DNA of 44,022 nucleotides from CAZCZU01 sp964503475 (GCA_964503475.1 CAZCZU010000020.1:1-44022), one strand, 5' to 3'; shown: positions 1 to 11,140, numbered from the stretch's first letter. Translations and numbers: made by a program. Notes: generated by a model from the sequence alone, not told the origin.

Positions 1-72
1 GCTCAGTCAAATCGATCCTTGCAACGCGGGGCGGACCATATATGTCACCGTAATTAAGGATTTATGGCAACA

Positions 73-96
73 GGCGAGAACACTTAAACTCTCGCC
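73..96. promoter_or_regulatory. Inverted repeat upstream of the SIR2-like gene
   Basis: Arms GGCGAGA (73-79) and TCTCGCC (90-96) are perfectly complementary around a 10-base AT-rich loop. There is no T-run after it on either strand, so a terminator is unlikely; an operator, or the end of an upstream unit, is possible. The rest of bases 1-175 is AT-rich and shows no gene I can support. Confidence 0.3.
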
Positions 97-175
97 AGCC
101 GCAATTGCGTTCAAGTTGCCCACTCACACCAGCTGATATAAGGTAAAGTGTTTGAGGGGAAAGAAACAATTGCCT

Positions 176-1246
176 ATGGATACAGTAATTATTGTCGGAG
201 CAGGCTCTACCCTGTCAGACGGAGCAAGAAAACCACTTAAACAACGCCCCCCACTTGACCATGGGTTCTTTTCCCAATGCGAAAAATTAGATTGTCGTGA
301 ATTCCGCATTATCAAAAAATATCTGACCGAAAATTATGATATAAATCCATCTGCGACAGACTTTGATAGTCTAGAAAGAATAATGGCAGTGGTGTATGCA
401 GACATTAACAATCCTCTGCTAAGTGAAGAGGCTGTAAGAAGCTTCAGAAATCTAATTAGATTATTTAACCGCAGAATCTCCGAGTCCACAAACCAACTTC
501 ATGCCAATTACAATACAAACCTATATAAGATTATTGCAAAGAAACTTTCTGAAGGTGTAAAGCCAAACCAGATAAGTATTATTACTTTCAATCAAGATTT
601 ACAGGCCGAAAAAACATTACACAAGCTACAAAATACGGCAAAATATAAAAGATACGGAAACATATTTTCATTCCCATGGTGCTATGGCATGACAGACCCG
701 GTCAGCAAACTGAGCAATCCACCGAAGACTGAAGAAGTATTTGAGACTCAGCCGACGGATGAAGGTGGAATAAAACTATACAAACTACATGGCTCACTAA
801 ACTGGTTTTCAATTCACAACTCTAGAGATGTTCCAAGAAATACCATTCTAAACCCAAACAAGAAATTCAATATTACTCCGCGCAAATACATATTACCGAA
901 TCTCCTTTTCAACTCTGGGAAACGGAGAATGTATACATTCCCGTTGATAATTCCTCCCGTAAATCACAAGGCAGCAATCATTCACAAAGAACTCCATCCT
1001 TTGTGGCAACAGGCAGAGCAAAAGTTAACCAACGCAAATCAAATCATAGTCTTTGGTTATTCTTGCCCTCCGACCGATTTCGAGAGCGCCAATATGTTAA
1101 GGCGTTCAACAAACACTGGCGTGATTCCGACTTCATTTGAAGTCATTGACCCAAACCCAAATGCATTTACGCGCTATGTCGATGTCACGTGTCTAGACCA
1201 TCTATCTTACTACAGAAGTTGTGACACATATATTGCGAAAGGCTGA
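176..1246 (+). CDS. SIR2-like domain protein (putative NAD+-consuming defence effector)
   Basis: Predicted 356-aa SIR2-like protein, the fold used by NAD+-hydrolysing effectors of several anti-phage systems. Seen in the sequence: a Rossmann GAGST at residues 8-12, a T-F-N-x-D block with N139 and D141, an LHGSLNW block with H205, and FGYSCPPTD near residue 294. N139 and H205 correspond to the catalytic Asn and His of NADase-type SIR2 domains. There is no membrane segment and no obvious second domain. The ATG at 176 is preferred because it places GAGST at the expected distance from the N-terminus; a TTG at 152 would add eight residues. The gene is much richer in A+T than everything after position 1372 and stands alone, which suggests horizontal acquisition. 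A partner gene could lie upstream of the window. The family call is good; the defence role is inference. Confidence 0.8.
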   Translation: MDTVIIVGAGSTLSDGARKPLKQRPPLDHGFFSQCEKLDCREFRIIKKYLTENYDINPSATDFDSLERIMAVVYADINNPLLSEEAVRSFRNLIRLFNRRISESTNQLHANYNTNLYKIIAKKLSEGVKPNQISIITFNQDLQAEKTLHKLQNTAKYKRYGNIFSFPWCYGMTDPVSKLSNPPKTEEVFETQPTDEGGIKLYKLHGSLNWFSIHNSRDVPRNTILNPNKKFNITPRKYILPNLLFNSGKRRMYTFPLIIPPVNHKAAIIHKELHPLWQQAEQKLTNANQIIVFGYSCPPTDFESANMLRRSTNTGVIPTSFEVIDPNPNAFTRYVDVTCLDHLSYYRSCDTYIAKG

Positions 1247-1371
1247 CCATATAGGCCGCTCATTCCAAGCCCGTATATAAACCACCTAAATATCTAACCC
1301 TTATTAATTAGCAATATGCTTCCTCTCCAAAGCACGTAGCGCCCCTAAGTCATGCCGGGTAGCCTGCCGGG

Positions 1372-2514
1372 ATGCGCAGAATTGATCAGATTGAACCATT
1401 CCGGGTCATGCAGTTGCTGGAGCGGGCCAAGGAACTGGAAGCCCAGGGCAGGCACATCATCCACATGGAGGTGGGCGAGCCCGATTTCACCACCCCGGTA
1501 CCGATTCTGGCGGCGGCTCGCACACGCCTTGAGACGGGCGAGAACTTCTACACCCCATCCACCGGCCTGCCGGAGCTGCAACGGGCACTGGCCGAATGGT
1601 ACCAGCGCGAATACGGCGTAAGCGTAGCTCCCGAACGCATCCTGATCACGCCGGGTACATCCGGTGCCTTCAGCCTGATCTATGCCGCCCTGATCGAGGC
1701 GGGCGAATCGGTGCTGCTGCCCGATCCCGGCTACCCCTGCCAGCGCAACTTCATTCGTCTCGCCGGCGGCACCCCGATCAACATCCCGGTCGGCCCCGAG
1801 AGCCGATACCACCTCTCAGCCGACCTGGTGAAGGACAACTGGCAGGCAGGCACCCGTGCCGCCGTGGTGATCAATCCATCGAACCCGACGGGCACGCTGA
1901 TTGCGCCGGATGAGCTGAAAGCCATCGCCAAGGTCTGCCATGAAAAGGGCGGCTACCTGATCTCGGACGAGATCTACCATGGCCTCACTTATGGAGCAGA
2001 AGCGCCGACGGCACTTGAGTTCGACGACAACGCCATCGTGGTCAACGGCTTCTCCAAGCGCTGGGCCATGACCGGCTGGCGTATCGGCTGGATGGTGGTG
2101 CCGGAGGCACTGATCGATCCCTGCCGGCGGGTGATGCAGAACATCTTCATCTCCGCTCCCACCCTCTCCCAGCATGCCGCCATCGCCGCCCTATCGGCCG
2201 AAGCGGAAGTGGAAGCAATGCGTGTGGCCTATGACGAGCGGCGGCAATACATGCTGGCAGAGCTGGCAAAGCTCGGCTTTGAAATCGTCGTCGAGCCCAA
2301 GGGCGCCTTCTACATCTACGCCAATGTCTCGCACCTCACCGATGATTCGAAGGCCTTCTGCTGGCGGCTGCTGGAGGAGGCCGGTGTGGCCGTCACTCCC
2401 GGCGAGGATTTCGGTGCATTCCGGGCCGCACAGCATGTGCGCTTCTCCTACGCCACCAGCCTGGAAAACCTGCGCGAAGGTATCGCCAGAATCGCTACAT
2501 TCATGGGGCGCTGA
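1372..2514 (+). CDS. Pyridoxal-phosphate-dependent aminotransferase, class I/II
   Basis: A 380-aa fold-type I aminotransferase, close to the usual 380-400 aa of the aspartate/alanine/aromatic aminotransferase group. Visible motifs: GEPDF near residue 36, TPGTSGAF for phosphate binding, NPSNPTG with the cofactor-contacting Asn, SDEIYHGLTYG with the pyridine-binding Asp, the Schiff-base lysine K229 in NGFSKRW, and a C-terminal HVRFSYA with the substrate-carboxylate Arg. Substrate cannot be decided from sequence alone. The ATG at 1372 begins MRRIDQIEPF, a common start for this group; the Shine-Dalgarno is weak. It lies 123 bases before secA on the same strand and after the AT-rich SIR2 patch, so it probably marks the return to the core genome. 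Confidence 0.9.
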   Translation: MRRIDQIEPFRVMQLLERAKELEAQGRHIIHMEVGEPDFTTPVPILAAARTRLETGENFYTPSTGLPELQRALAEWYQREYGVSVAPERILITPGTSGAFSLIYAALIEAGESVLLPDPGYPCQRNFIRLAGGTPINIPVGPESRYHLSADLVKDNWQAGTRAAVVINPSNPTGTLIAPDELKAIAKVCHEKGGYLISDEIYHGLTYGAEAPTALEFDDNAIVVNGFSKRWAMTGWRIGWMVVPEALIDPCRRVMQNIFISAPTLSQHAAIAALSAEAEVEAMRVAYDERRQYMLAELAKLGFEIVVEPKGAFYIYANVSHLTDDSKAFCWRLLEEAGVAVTPGEDFGAFRAAQHVRFSYATSLENLREGIARIATFMGR

Positions 2515-2637
2515 CAGGCGGGTTTAAAGGGGAGAAATTCACGCTAAACACTGCCTTGGTCGCACAAGCGGCCTGTGATAGCGTGCCCGGCCATTTATCT
2601 TTACTGAGAAGTACCCTGACGGGAGTTTCACACCACC

Positions 2638-5271
<2,634 letters not shown>

Positions 5272-5298
5272 TCCGTTTGCCAAAAGAGCGATTGATTG

Positions 5299-5328
5299 CG
5301 GGGGGCCTTGTGCCCCCCGTTTTTCTTT
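5299..5328 (+). terminator. Rho-independent terminator of secA
   Basis: Perfect 8-bp GC stem CGGGGGGC (5299-5306) and GCCCCCCG (5312-5319), loop CTTGT, then a T-rich tract from 5320. The T-run is only on the plus side, so it serves secA rather than the converging minus-strand gene. Confidence 0.9.
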
Positions 5329-5342
5329 AGGTCAGTGCCTCC

Positions 5343-6221
5343 TTAATCGAGACGCGTCACCTGCACGGCCACACTGAGCTGCTGCTCGACATTGCCGCGA
5401 AACACCCCTTTCATCGGTGTTACATCGTAGTAGTCGCGACCGACCGAGGTACGTACATACTGCCAGTCCACAAGCCTGTCGTTGGTCGGGTCGATGCCCC
5501 GCCAGCCGAACTCTGGATGCCAGGCCTGCAGCCAGGCATGGCTGGCCGCCGCACCGCGCAGGTGCTGCCCCTCCTCGTCCCGTTTCGGGTCATAGATATA
5601 GCCGCTGACATAGCGGGCCGGGATACCGGCCAGGCGCAGCACGCCGATCATGGCATGCGCCAGATCCTGACAGACCCCACCGCCATGCTCGAACAGCTCT
5701 TTCGGTGTCGAATGGACATGCGTGACGTCCGGGTCGTAACGGAAATTCCGATAAAAGAAGGCGGCCAGTTCGTAGAGCGCCTGCTGGAACTCCTTTTCCG
5801 GCATGCGCATATCCACCGAATTGGGCACCGAGGTATACTCCTCAAGCATCGGCACCCCTTTTGACCAGTGCAGGAATTCGGCATGCCGCTGCGCCATCGG
5901 ACGCGGATCGGGCGGCGCACAGGCGCCGGAGATGTAGTCCGAAACCCGTACTTCCGACTCGGAGGTCACCTCGACAAAGTCGTGCGGGGTCAGAATGCTG
6001 TAGTGGTGTACGACATTACCGAAATAGTCGTAATGCATACCGACCCGACACTCGGGAGTTACCGTCAGCCTGCTGTTTGTCACCTGCTGCAGCGCTGTAT
6101 CGACCGGGGTGATGCGCACCTCCGAAAAGCCATGCGATACCGGTGCCGAATAGTCGAAGCGGGTCACATGACGCACCCCGAAGCGGGCATGGGGGCGAAT
6201 GTCGAAGGTCTCCGGACTCAT
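5343..6221 (-). CDS. Transglutaminase-like cysteine peptidase-fold protein
   Basis: A 292-aa protein with an N-terminal beta-rich transglutaminase-associated domain (about 12-105: RHVTRFDYSAPVSHG, then EVRITP) and a transglutaminase core. The core has an apparent Cys-His-Asp triad: C184 in GGGVCQDLAHA, H228 in ASHAWLQAW and D244 in GIDPTND. It has no signal peptide, so it is probably cytoplasmic. The start overlaps the stop of the alpha-E gene by four bases (ATGA), so the two are translationally coupled. Together with the ATP-grasp gene this is the conserved trio that comparative genomics links to peptide or amide-bond chemistry; the substrate is unknown. The family call is firm, the reaction is not. 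Confidence 0.92.
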   Translation of the reverse strand: MSPETFDIRPHARFGVRHVTRFDYSAPVSHGFSEVRITPVDTALQQVTNSRLTVTPECRVGMHYDYFGNVVHHYSILTPHDFVEVTSESEVRVSDYISGACAPPDPRPMAQRHAEFLHWSKGVPMLEEYTSVPNSVDMRMPEKEFQQALYELAAFFYRNFRYDPDVTHVHSTPKELFEHGGGVCQDLAHAMIGVLRLAGIPARYVSGYIYDPKRDEEGQHLRGAAASHAWLQAWHPEFGWRGIDPTNDRLVDWQYVRTSVGRDYYDVTPMKGVFRGNVEQQLSVAVQVTRLD

Positions 6222-7234
6222 ACGCCCTCCTGCTGCTGTTGCTGGGCCTGAATGCCCATCGGCAGATGGCGACCATGCTCATCCAGCACAATCAACGGCT
6301 CCAGGTAGCTGTCGACAAGCCGGACATGCAAGTCGAAACAGGCCTCTTCGATCTGTACCACCTGCTGCTGCAACCCTTCGACCAGCACCTGTTCCCCGCT
6401 CTCATGTTGTAATCGCACATGAAGGGTCTCCACGGTCGACAGAAGTGCACGCTGCTCCTCGGTATGGGCACCGATATCGCGAAGCCTCTGGTTCACCTGG
6501 GCAATGCAAAAGCGGATCGAACGGGGAAAGCGGGAATCGAACAGCATCAGGTGCACCACTTTTTCCGGGGCAATACGGGCATGGTAAAGGCGACGGTACG
6601 CCTCATAGGCCGACACCGAACGCAGCAGCGCCTGCCACTGGTGAATATCCAGCGGCCGCCCCACTTCATCGGCATCGGGCAACAGCAGGCGATACTTGAT
6701 GCCAAGGATGCGCCCGGTCTTCAGGGTGCGCTCCAGGTAACGCCCCAGCTGGAGGAACTGCCACGCCTCGCCGTGCACCATGGTGTTGTCGGTGAAGCCG
6801 TGAAAGGCGTTGCACAGCAGCTGGATGCGCCGATTGAAATCGGAGCTGCCGCGCCGCATTACCTGGGCCAGGGTCAGCCCCTGCATCTCCAGATGCATGC
6901 GGTTCAGGTGCTCCCACATCTCCTCGCTGATACGCTCGCGCATGGTGCGTGCATACTCCCGGGCCAGGCGCAGGCTGGAGAGCACCGAGCCCGGATTATC
7001 CCCGCTGAGCAGCAGGAAGTCGTACACATGCTCCTCACTCACCTCATCGTAGAGGCTGTCGAACAGCTCCCTTGAACCGGTGATATCGAGGATGGGGGAC
7101 CAGACATCAAGCTCGGAGAAATAGTCGTGCTCAAGACTCATGCGCTGGTTCACATCGAGAATGCGGGTGATGTTCTCGGCCTGCTCGATGCAGCGGCCGA
7201 GCTCATACATGCCGCGGGCAATGCGGCTAAGCAT
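6218..7234 (-). CDS. Alpha-E domain protein (DUF403 family)
   Basis: A 338-aa mostly helical protein of the alpha-E family. The start is set at 7234 because the product then begins MLSRIARGMYELGRCIEQAE, matching the usual family start (MLSR...LYW..R..ERAEN); an upstream in-frame ATG at 7318 would only add out-of-frame sequence from the neighbouring ATP-grasp gene. The stop overlaps the transglutaminase start by four bases. The start codon lies inside the last codons of the frame-restored ATP-grasp gene (ATG-CTT-AG), so the trio is one coupled operon. The molecular role is not established; the family co-occurs with circularly permuted ATP-grasp and transglutaminase proteins. The C-terminus is glutamine-rich. 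Confidence 0.92.
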   Translation of the reverse strand: MLSRIARGMYELGRCIEQAENITRILDVNQRMSLEHDYFSELDVWSPILDITGSRELFDSLYDEVSEEHVYDFLLLSGDNPGSVLSSLRLAREYARTMRERISEEMWEHLNRMHLEMQGLTLAQVMRRGSSDFNRRIQLLCNAFHGFTDNTMVHGEAWQFLQLGRYLERTLKTGRILGIKYRLLLPDADEVGRPLDIHQWQALLRSVSAYEAYRRLYHARIAPEKVVHLMLFDSRFPRSIRFCIAQVNQRLRDIGAHTEEQRALLSTVETLHVRLQHESGEQVLVEGLQQQVVQIEEACFDLHVRLVDSYLEPLIVLDEHGRHLPMGIQAQQQQQEGV

Positions 7235-7370
7235 CGGTCGCCCCCTCATCGGCATGCAACACCCAGGTATCCTTGCTGCCGCCACCCTGCGAAGAGTTGA
7301 CCACCAGCTGCCCCTCACTCAGCGCGACCCTTGTCAGGCCACCGGAGAGGACCGACACCTGCCCCCCGGC
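7227..7370 (-). other. Out-of-frame C-terminal tail of the ATP-grasp gene
   Basis: Reading the minus strand one base back after the G6 run at 7362-7367 gives 44 more codons that match the expected family C-terminus: QVSVLSGGLTRVAL, then LVVNSSQGGGSKDTWVL, ending in TAG at 7227-7229. In the annotated frame the protein instead ends after eight unrelated residues. The restored protein would be about 487 aa, the usual family length. The cause is either a one-base homopolymer deletion (a real mutation or a sequencing error) or a -1 translational shift on the heptamer G-GGG-GGC. Confidence 0.85.
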
Positions 7371-8689
7371 ACCGCATACGGCATATGGCGCGGCTGCAGC
7401 AGCTTATGGCCATCCTTTTCCACCAGGGTCGGGTGGGTGGATAGGGCCTGCACCGGCTGGGCGATATAGTGATCAGGCTTCTCTTTTAACAGGCGCCGAA
7501 ACTCGGCCAGCTGCTCGCGGCTCGCCTGGCTGCCGACCAGCATGCCGTAGCCGCCCGAAGCATCGGTCGGCTTGACCACCAGCTCCTCCAGGTGCTCCAG
7601 CACATGAGCCAGCTCATCCGACCGCCGACAGAGATACGTCGGCACGATCGGAATGATCGGCTCCTGATCGAGATAATAACGGATGATCTCCGGCGTATAG
7701 GCATAGGTGGCCTTGTCATCGGCTACCCCGGTGCCCGGCGCATTGGCCAGCACCAGGTTACCGGCCCGATAGGCGTGCATGATGCCGGTGACTCCCAGTA
7801 ACGAATCCGGGCGGAAAGCGAGCGGATCGAGAAATTCGTCATCGACACGTCGGTAGAGTACATCCACCCGCACCAGACCCTCGGTGGTCTTCATGTAGAG
7901 CACATCGTCATCGACGAGCAGGTCCTGCCCCTGCACCAGCTCCACCCCCATCTGGTTGGCCAGGAAGACATGCTCGAAATAGGCCGAATTAAAGGTGCCG
8001 GGGGTGAGGATGGCGATGTTGGGGGCCGCAACCTCCGTCAGCGAGGCCAGCGCATCGAAGAGCATCTGCGGATAGTGATCGACGGCGCGAATGCGGTGCT
8101 GTTGCAGCAGTTCGGGCATCACGCGCGTCATCACCCAGCGATTCTCCACCACATAGGAGACGCCGGATGGGGCACGCAGATTGTCCTCCAGCACCCTGAA
8201 CTCGCCGGCATGGCTGATCAGGTCGATCCCCCCGATATGGGCATAGACCCCGCCCGGTACATCCAGGTGCATCATCTCGCGGCAGAAATAGGGCGAATTG
8301 ACGATCAGATCGGTGGGGATCACCCCCTCCTTCAGAATGCGCTGCTCATGGTAGATATCGTGCAGGAAGAGGTTCATCGCCTGCAGGCGCTGCTGCACCC
8401 CGGCCTCCAGATGCCGCCACGCTCCGGCCGTGATCAGGCGCGGCACCAGGTCGAAGGGGAAAATCTTCTCGGTGCCTCTGGCATCGGAGTAGACGGTGAA
8501 GGTCACCCCCTGGTTGAGCAGGGAGAGGTCGGCCTGCTGCTGCAGGCCGGTCATATCCTCGCCGCTCTGCCTGCGCAGCCAGGCGTAGAGCTTGCGGTAA
8601 TGGCTGCGTGGCTTGCCGGCCTCATCGAACATCTCGTCGAAGAATGATTGTGAATCGTACCCATTCCACAGGGAGCTGCGGCCACTCAT
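7334..8689 (-). CDS. Circularly permuted ATP-grasp protein, frameshifted near the C-terminus
   Basis: A 451-aa ORF of the circularly permuted ATP-grasp (DUF407/type 2) family, ATP-dependent carboxylate-amine ligases of unknown substrate. Visible family blocks: GVTFTVYSDARGTEKIFPFD (about 68-87), YFCREMMHLDVPGG, RVLEDNLRAPSGVSYV, ILTPGTFNSAYFEH, VDVLYRRVDDEFLDPLAF, NAPGTGVADDKATYAY, VVKPTDASGGYGMLVG and YIAQP. The frame breaks after HMPYAVPGG, and the conserved NSSQGGGSKDTW tail lies in another frame (separate entry). It is first in the minus-strand trio with the alpha-E and transglutaminase genes. A bacterial proteasome-like peptidase that sometimes accompanies this trio is absent here. Losing the tail would probably inactivate the enzyme unless the shift is translational or a sequencing error. 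Confidence 0.88.
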   Translation of the reverse strand: MSGRSSLWNGYDSQSFFDEMFDEAGKPRSHYRKLYAWLRRQSGEDMTGLQQQADLSLLNQGVTFTVYSDARGTEKIFPFDLVPRLITAGAWRHLEAGVQQRLQAMNLFLHDIYHEQRILKEGVIPTDLIVNSPYFCREMMHLDVPGGVYAHIGGIDLISHAGEFRVLEDNLRAPSGVSYVVENRWVMTRVMPELLQQHRIRAVDHYPQMLFDALASLTEVAAPNIAILTPGTFNSAYFEHVFLANQMGVELVQGQDLLVDDDVLYMKTTEGLVRVDVLYRRVDDEFLDPLAFRPDSLLGVTGIMHAYRAGNLVLANAPGTGVADDKATYAYTPEIIRYYLDQEPIIPIVPTYLCRRSDELAHVLEHLEELVVKPTDASGGYGMLVGSQASREQLAEFRRLLKEKPDHYIAQPVQALSTHPTLVEKDGHKLLQPRHMPYAVPGGRCRSSPVA

Positions 8690-8802
8690 AAATTGAGCAT
8701 GGACGCTCCCTTGGAACTGTCAACTTGTGGACTGCTCTTGCAGGCGATCTGTTCCGGTCGCATCCTTGCGCTTTCTTATACAGTATCAGAAGGAAGTTTC
8801 GC

Positions 8803-10026
8803 ATGGCCGTCAATCCACCCGCTCTTACTCCGCCCCTTCCCGTTCCCGGCTTCAGGGTCGGCACCGCCTCCTGCGGTGTGAAATCGCCGGAGCTGAAAGG
8901 CAAGCGCCAGGATGTCACCCTGATCGTCGCTGATGTGCCCTGCCATGCGGCCGGTGTCTTCACGCAGAACCGTTTCCGGGCCGCTTGTGTGCGCTGGGGC
9001 GAGGAGACGCTGGCCACACATGCCGAATCGATTCGCGCCATTGTCGCCAATGCCGGCAATGCCAATGCCGGTGTCGGCGAGATGGAGAAGGTGTGGTCGC
9101 GCCAGCTGATCGAGAGCGGTGCGGAAGCTGCCGGCGTGGATGCCGATACCGTGCTCTCCGCCTCGACCGGCGTCATCGGCACCCCGTTTCCGATCGAACG
9201 CATTGAGAGTGGTATGCACGAGGCTTCCGAATCGCTGGCCGCGGACAACTGGGAGAGTGCCGCCCATGCCATCCGCACCACCGACACCTTCGCCAAGTGG
9301 GGCAGTCGCACGGTCGAGATCGATGGTGCGACCTATACCCTGACCGGCATCGCCAAGGGAAGCGGCATGATCCATCCCAACATGGCCACGATGCTCGCCT
9401 TTGTCGCCACCGATGCACCGATCCCCGCAGCTGTGCTGGCGCCAATGCTCAGGCGAGTTGCCGATCGCTCGTTCAATTGCATCTCGGTCGACGGCGACAC
9501 CTCGACCAACGACACCCTCTACCTGCTCGCCTCCGGCATCGGCCTCGGCCATGCACCGCTTAACGACACCGAAGCTTTCGAACAGGTGTTGACCGAACTG
9601 TGCATTGAGCTGGCGCAGCTGATCGTGCGTGACGGCGAAGGCGTGACGAAATTCGTGACCATCGATGTGACAGGGGCTGCCAGCGAGCAGGAGGCCCGTA
9701 CCGTGGGACGTGCCATCGCCGTCTCGCCGCTGGTCAAGACCGCCTTTGCAGGCAGTGACGCCAACTGGGGGCGCATCCTCTCGGCCGTCGGCAATTCCGG
9801 CGTGGAGATCAACACCGATACCATCACCCTGCGCGCCGACGATGTGCTGATGCTGGAGAACGGCAACCTGCATCCGGACTACCGCGATGAGGCCGGCATG
9901 GCCGTTTTCGCCAAGGCCGAGTTCACCCTCAGCATCAATCTCGGCATGGGCAACGCATGCTCGACCGTGTGGACCGGTGACCTGACCCACGACTACATCA
10001 CCATCAACGCCGAATACCGCACGTAG
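8803..10026 (+). CDS. argJ: Bifunctional ornithine acetyltransferase / N-acetylglutamate synthase
   Basis: A 407-aa ArgJ, which transfers the acetyl group from N-acetylornithine to glutamate in the cyclic arginine pathway and may also use acetyl-CoA. The autocleavage site that splits the precursor is visible in KGSGMIHPNMATMLAF, with T196 as the new N-terminal nucleophile. Other blocks: ANAGNANAG, STGVIGTPFP, DGDTSTNDT, GEGVTKF, and the C-terminal GDLTHDYITINAEYRT. The ATG at 8803 is chosen because AGGAAG lies six bases before it and the product starts like the family (PLPVPGFRVGTA); an in-frame start at 8725 lacks these features. It is followed by a lipoprotein gene and a Nudix gene on the same strand. 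Confidence 0.97.
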   Translation: MAVNPPALTPPLPVPGFRVGTASCGVKSPELKGKRQDVTLIVADVPCHAAGVFTQNRFRAACVRWGEETLATHAESIRAIVANAGNANAGVGEMEKVWSRQLIESGAEAAGVDADTVLSASTGVIGTPFPIERIESGMHEASESLAADNWESAAHAIRTTDTFAKWGSRTVEIDGATYTLTGIAKGSGMIHPNMATMLAFVATDAPIPAAVLAPMLRRVADRSFNCISVDGDTSTNDTLYLLASGIGLGHAPLNDTEAFEQVLTELCIELAQLIVRDGEGVTKFVTIDVTGAASEQEARTVGRAIAVSPLVKTAFAGSDANWGRILSAVGNSGVEINTDTITLRADDVLMLENGNLHPDYRDEAGMAVFAKAEFTLSINLGMGNACSTVWTGDLTHDYITINAEYRT

Positions 10027-10077
10027 GAAACTACTTTTCCAACTCGCATATTCACACGCATTATATTGGAGACCTGC

Positions 10078-10665
10078 ATGAAAACTCGTATTGCTTTTTT
10101 GTCACTGATAATAGGGGCTGCTGCCTGCTTAACTGCGTGCGGTGGTGGCGGCAACACGGTCAGGCTTTTTGACGAAGCCCAATTGCCGGAAGCTTCCATT
10201 GCCACCGTCTCTGACGTGTGCGATTCAAAATGCAAGGCAGCTGTTAAAGCAGCACATAAGCAGAAATTCGATGAACCCATAAGTGGCGATATCTCTTACC
10301 CCACACTTCAGGTTATCGATAAAAAACTTGGCCCCAACAACTTCCCCATGAATGATTGCGGAGGCGATGTTTCAACCCGGGTGTACAACAATTTCTGGGT
10401 AGGAGGTTATACGGTCAAACTGAAGCCCGGAGAGCACACTTTCGGCGTCAAGATTCAATCATGTTCCGTAAGAAATCGCTCGCTCTATCATATAACCCTC
10501 GACCTTAAAGGAGGCCATACATATACGCTTGGGCAGGTCAGCAAGCGCACAAGCGGCTTCTTCTCTGTCACCAAAACTTATGAATGGTATCCCTTTATTT
10601 ATGATGAAAGCCACGACAAAGCCTTTATCTATTCAAACACGTCTTCCGGATGGCTTCCTCAATAA
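10078..10665 (+). CDS. Putative lipoprotein of unknown function
   Basis: A 195-aa protein I do not recognise. It has a type II signal peptide: charged start MKTR, a hydrophobic stretch, and lipobox L18-T19-A20-C21 followed by a Gly run. It should therefore be lipid-anchored at Cys21 in the periplasm or outer membrane. The mature part has two cysteines close together (CDSKC), GGYTVKLKPGEHTFGVKIQS, a beta-rich block that may be PEGA-like (inference), and several aromatic residues near the C-terminus. TGGAGA lies five bases before the ATG; an earlier TTG at 10066 is less likely. Its base composition is richer in A+T than argJ and the Nudix gene on either side, which suggests later insertion between two normally close genes. 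Confidence 0.8.
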   Translation: MKTRIAFLSLIIGAAACLTACGGGGNTVRLFDEAQLPEASIATVSDVCDSKCKAAVKAAHKQKFDEPISGDISYPTLQVIDKKLGPNNFPMNDCGGDVSTRVYNNFWVGGYTVKLKPGEHTFGVKIQSCSVRNRSLYHITLDLKGGHTYTLGQVSKRTSGFFSVTKTYEWYPFIYDESHDKAFIYSNTSSGWLPQ

Positions 10666-10723
10666 GGCTACTGTCTGAGGTCCACGTTGGCATTCACTCT
10701 TCCCACCACTGATTTTGCGACTT

Positions 10724-11140
10724 ATGGCTGACCAGGTTATTGCCCTTGTGATCGCCTGCAACCAGGCCGGAGAAACCCTGCTGCTTCGGCGGCCGGAGAA
10801 TGTGCACTGCGGAGGGCTCTGGTCGTTCCCCGGCGGTAAGGTCGAAGGGGAGGAGATGCCGCTCGATGCCGCCGTGCGCGAGCTGCGCGAAGAGACGGGA
10901 CTTGCCGGCAGATTGTGGCGTCATCTCGGCAAAACCAACCACGCCTATCCGGACCGAACCCTCTTCTTCCTGCTCTTCGCCTGTGTCTGCGATCCCGAAG
11001 CGCTGTGCACGACGGATGAGGCGCGCTGGGTACGTTTCGATGAGTTGGGCAATGTGGCCATGCCGGAAGCGAACCGGGAGATGCTCGCCATGATCCCCGA
11101 GTACCTAGAAGCCTTTACCGACTATTCGCCCGCCGGCTGA
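10724..11140 (+). CDS. Nudix hydrolase, MutT-like
   Basis: A 138-aa Nudix protein, the size of MutT. The complete Nudix box runs from GGKVEGEEMP to AAVRELREETGL, with the metal-binding R-E-x-x-E-E core. The family hydrolyses nucleoside diphosphate derivatives; the MutT role (removing 8-oxo-dGTP) is likely from length and from the frequent proximity of mutT to argJ and secA, but is not proven. There is no C-terminal thiamine-phosphate-synthase-like fusion as in some longer homologues. The ATG at 10724 is chosen over a TTG three codons earlier. The next gene starts 38 bases on. Confidence 0.88.
   Translation: MADQVIALVIACNQAGETLLLRRPENVHCGGLWSFPGGKVEGEEMPLDAAVRELREETGLAGRLWRHLGKTNHAYPDRTLFFLLFACVCDPEALCTTDEARWVRFDELGNVAMPEANREMLAMIPEYLEAFTDYSPAG

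Noticed and set aside
6218..7318. Longer alpha-E protein starting at 7318
   Set aside because: The extra 28 residues are an off-frame reading of the ATP-grasp tail; the family start is at 7234.
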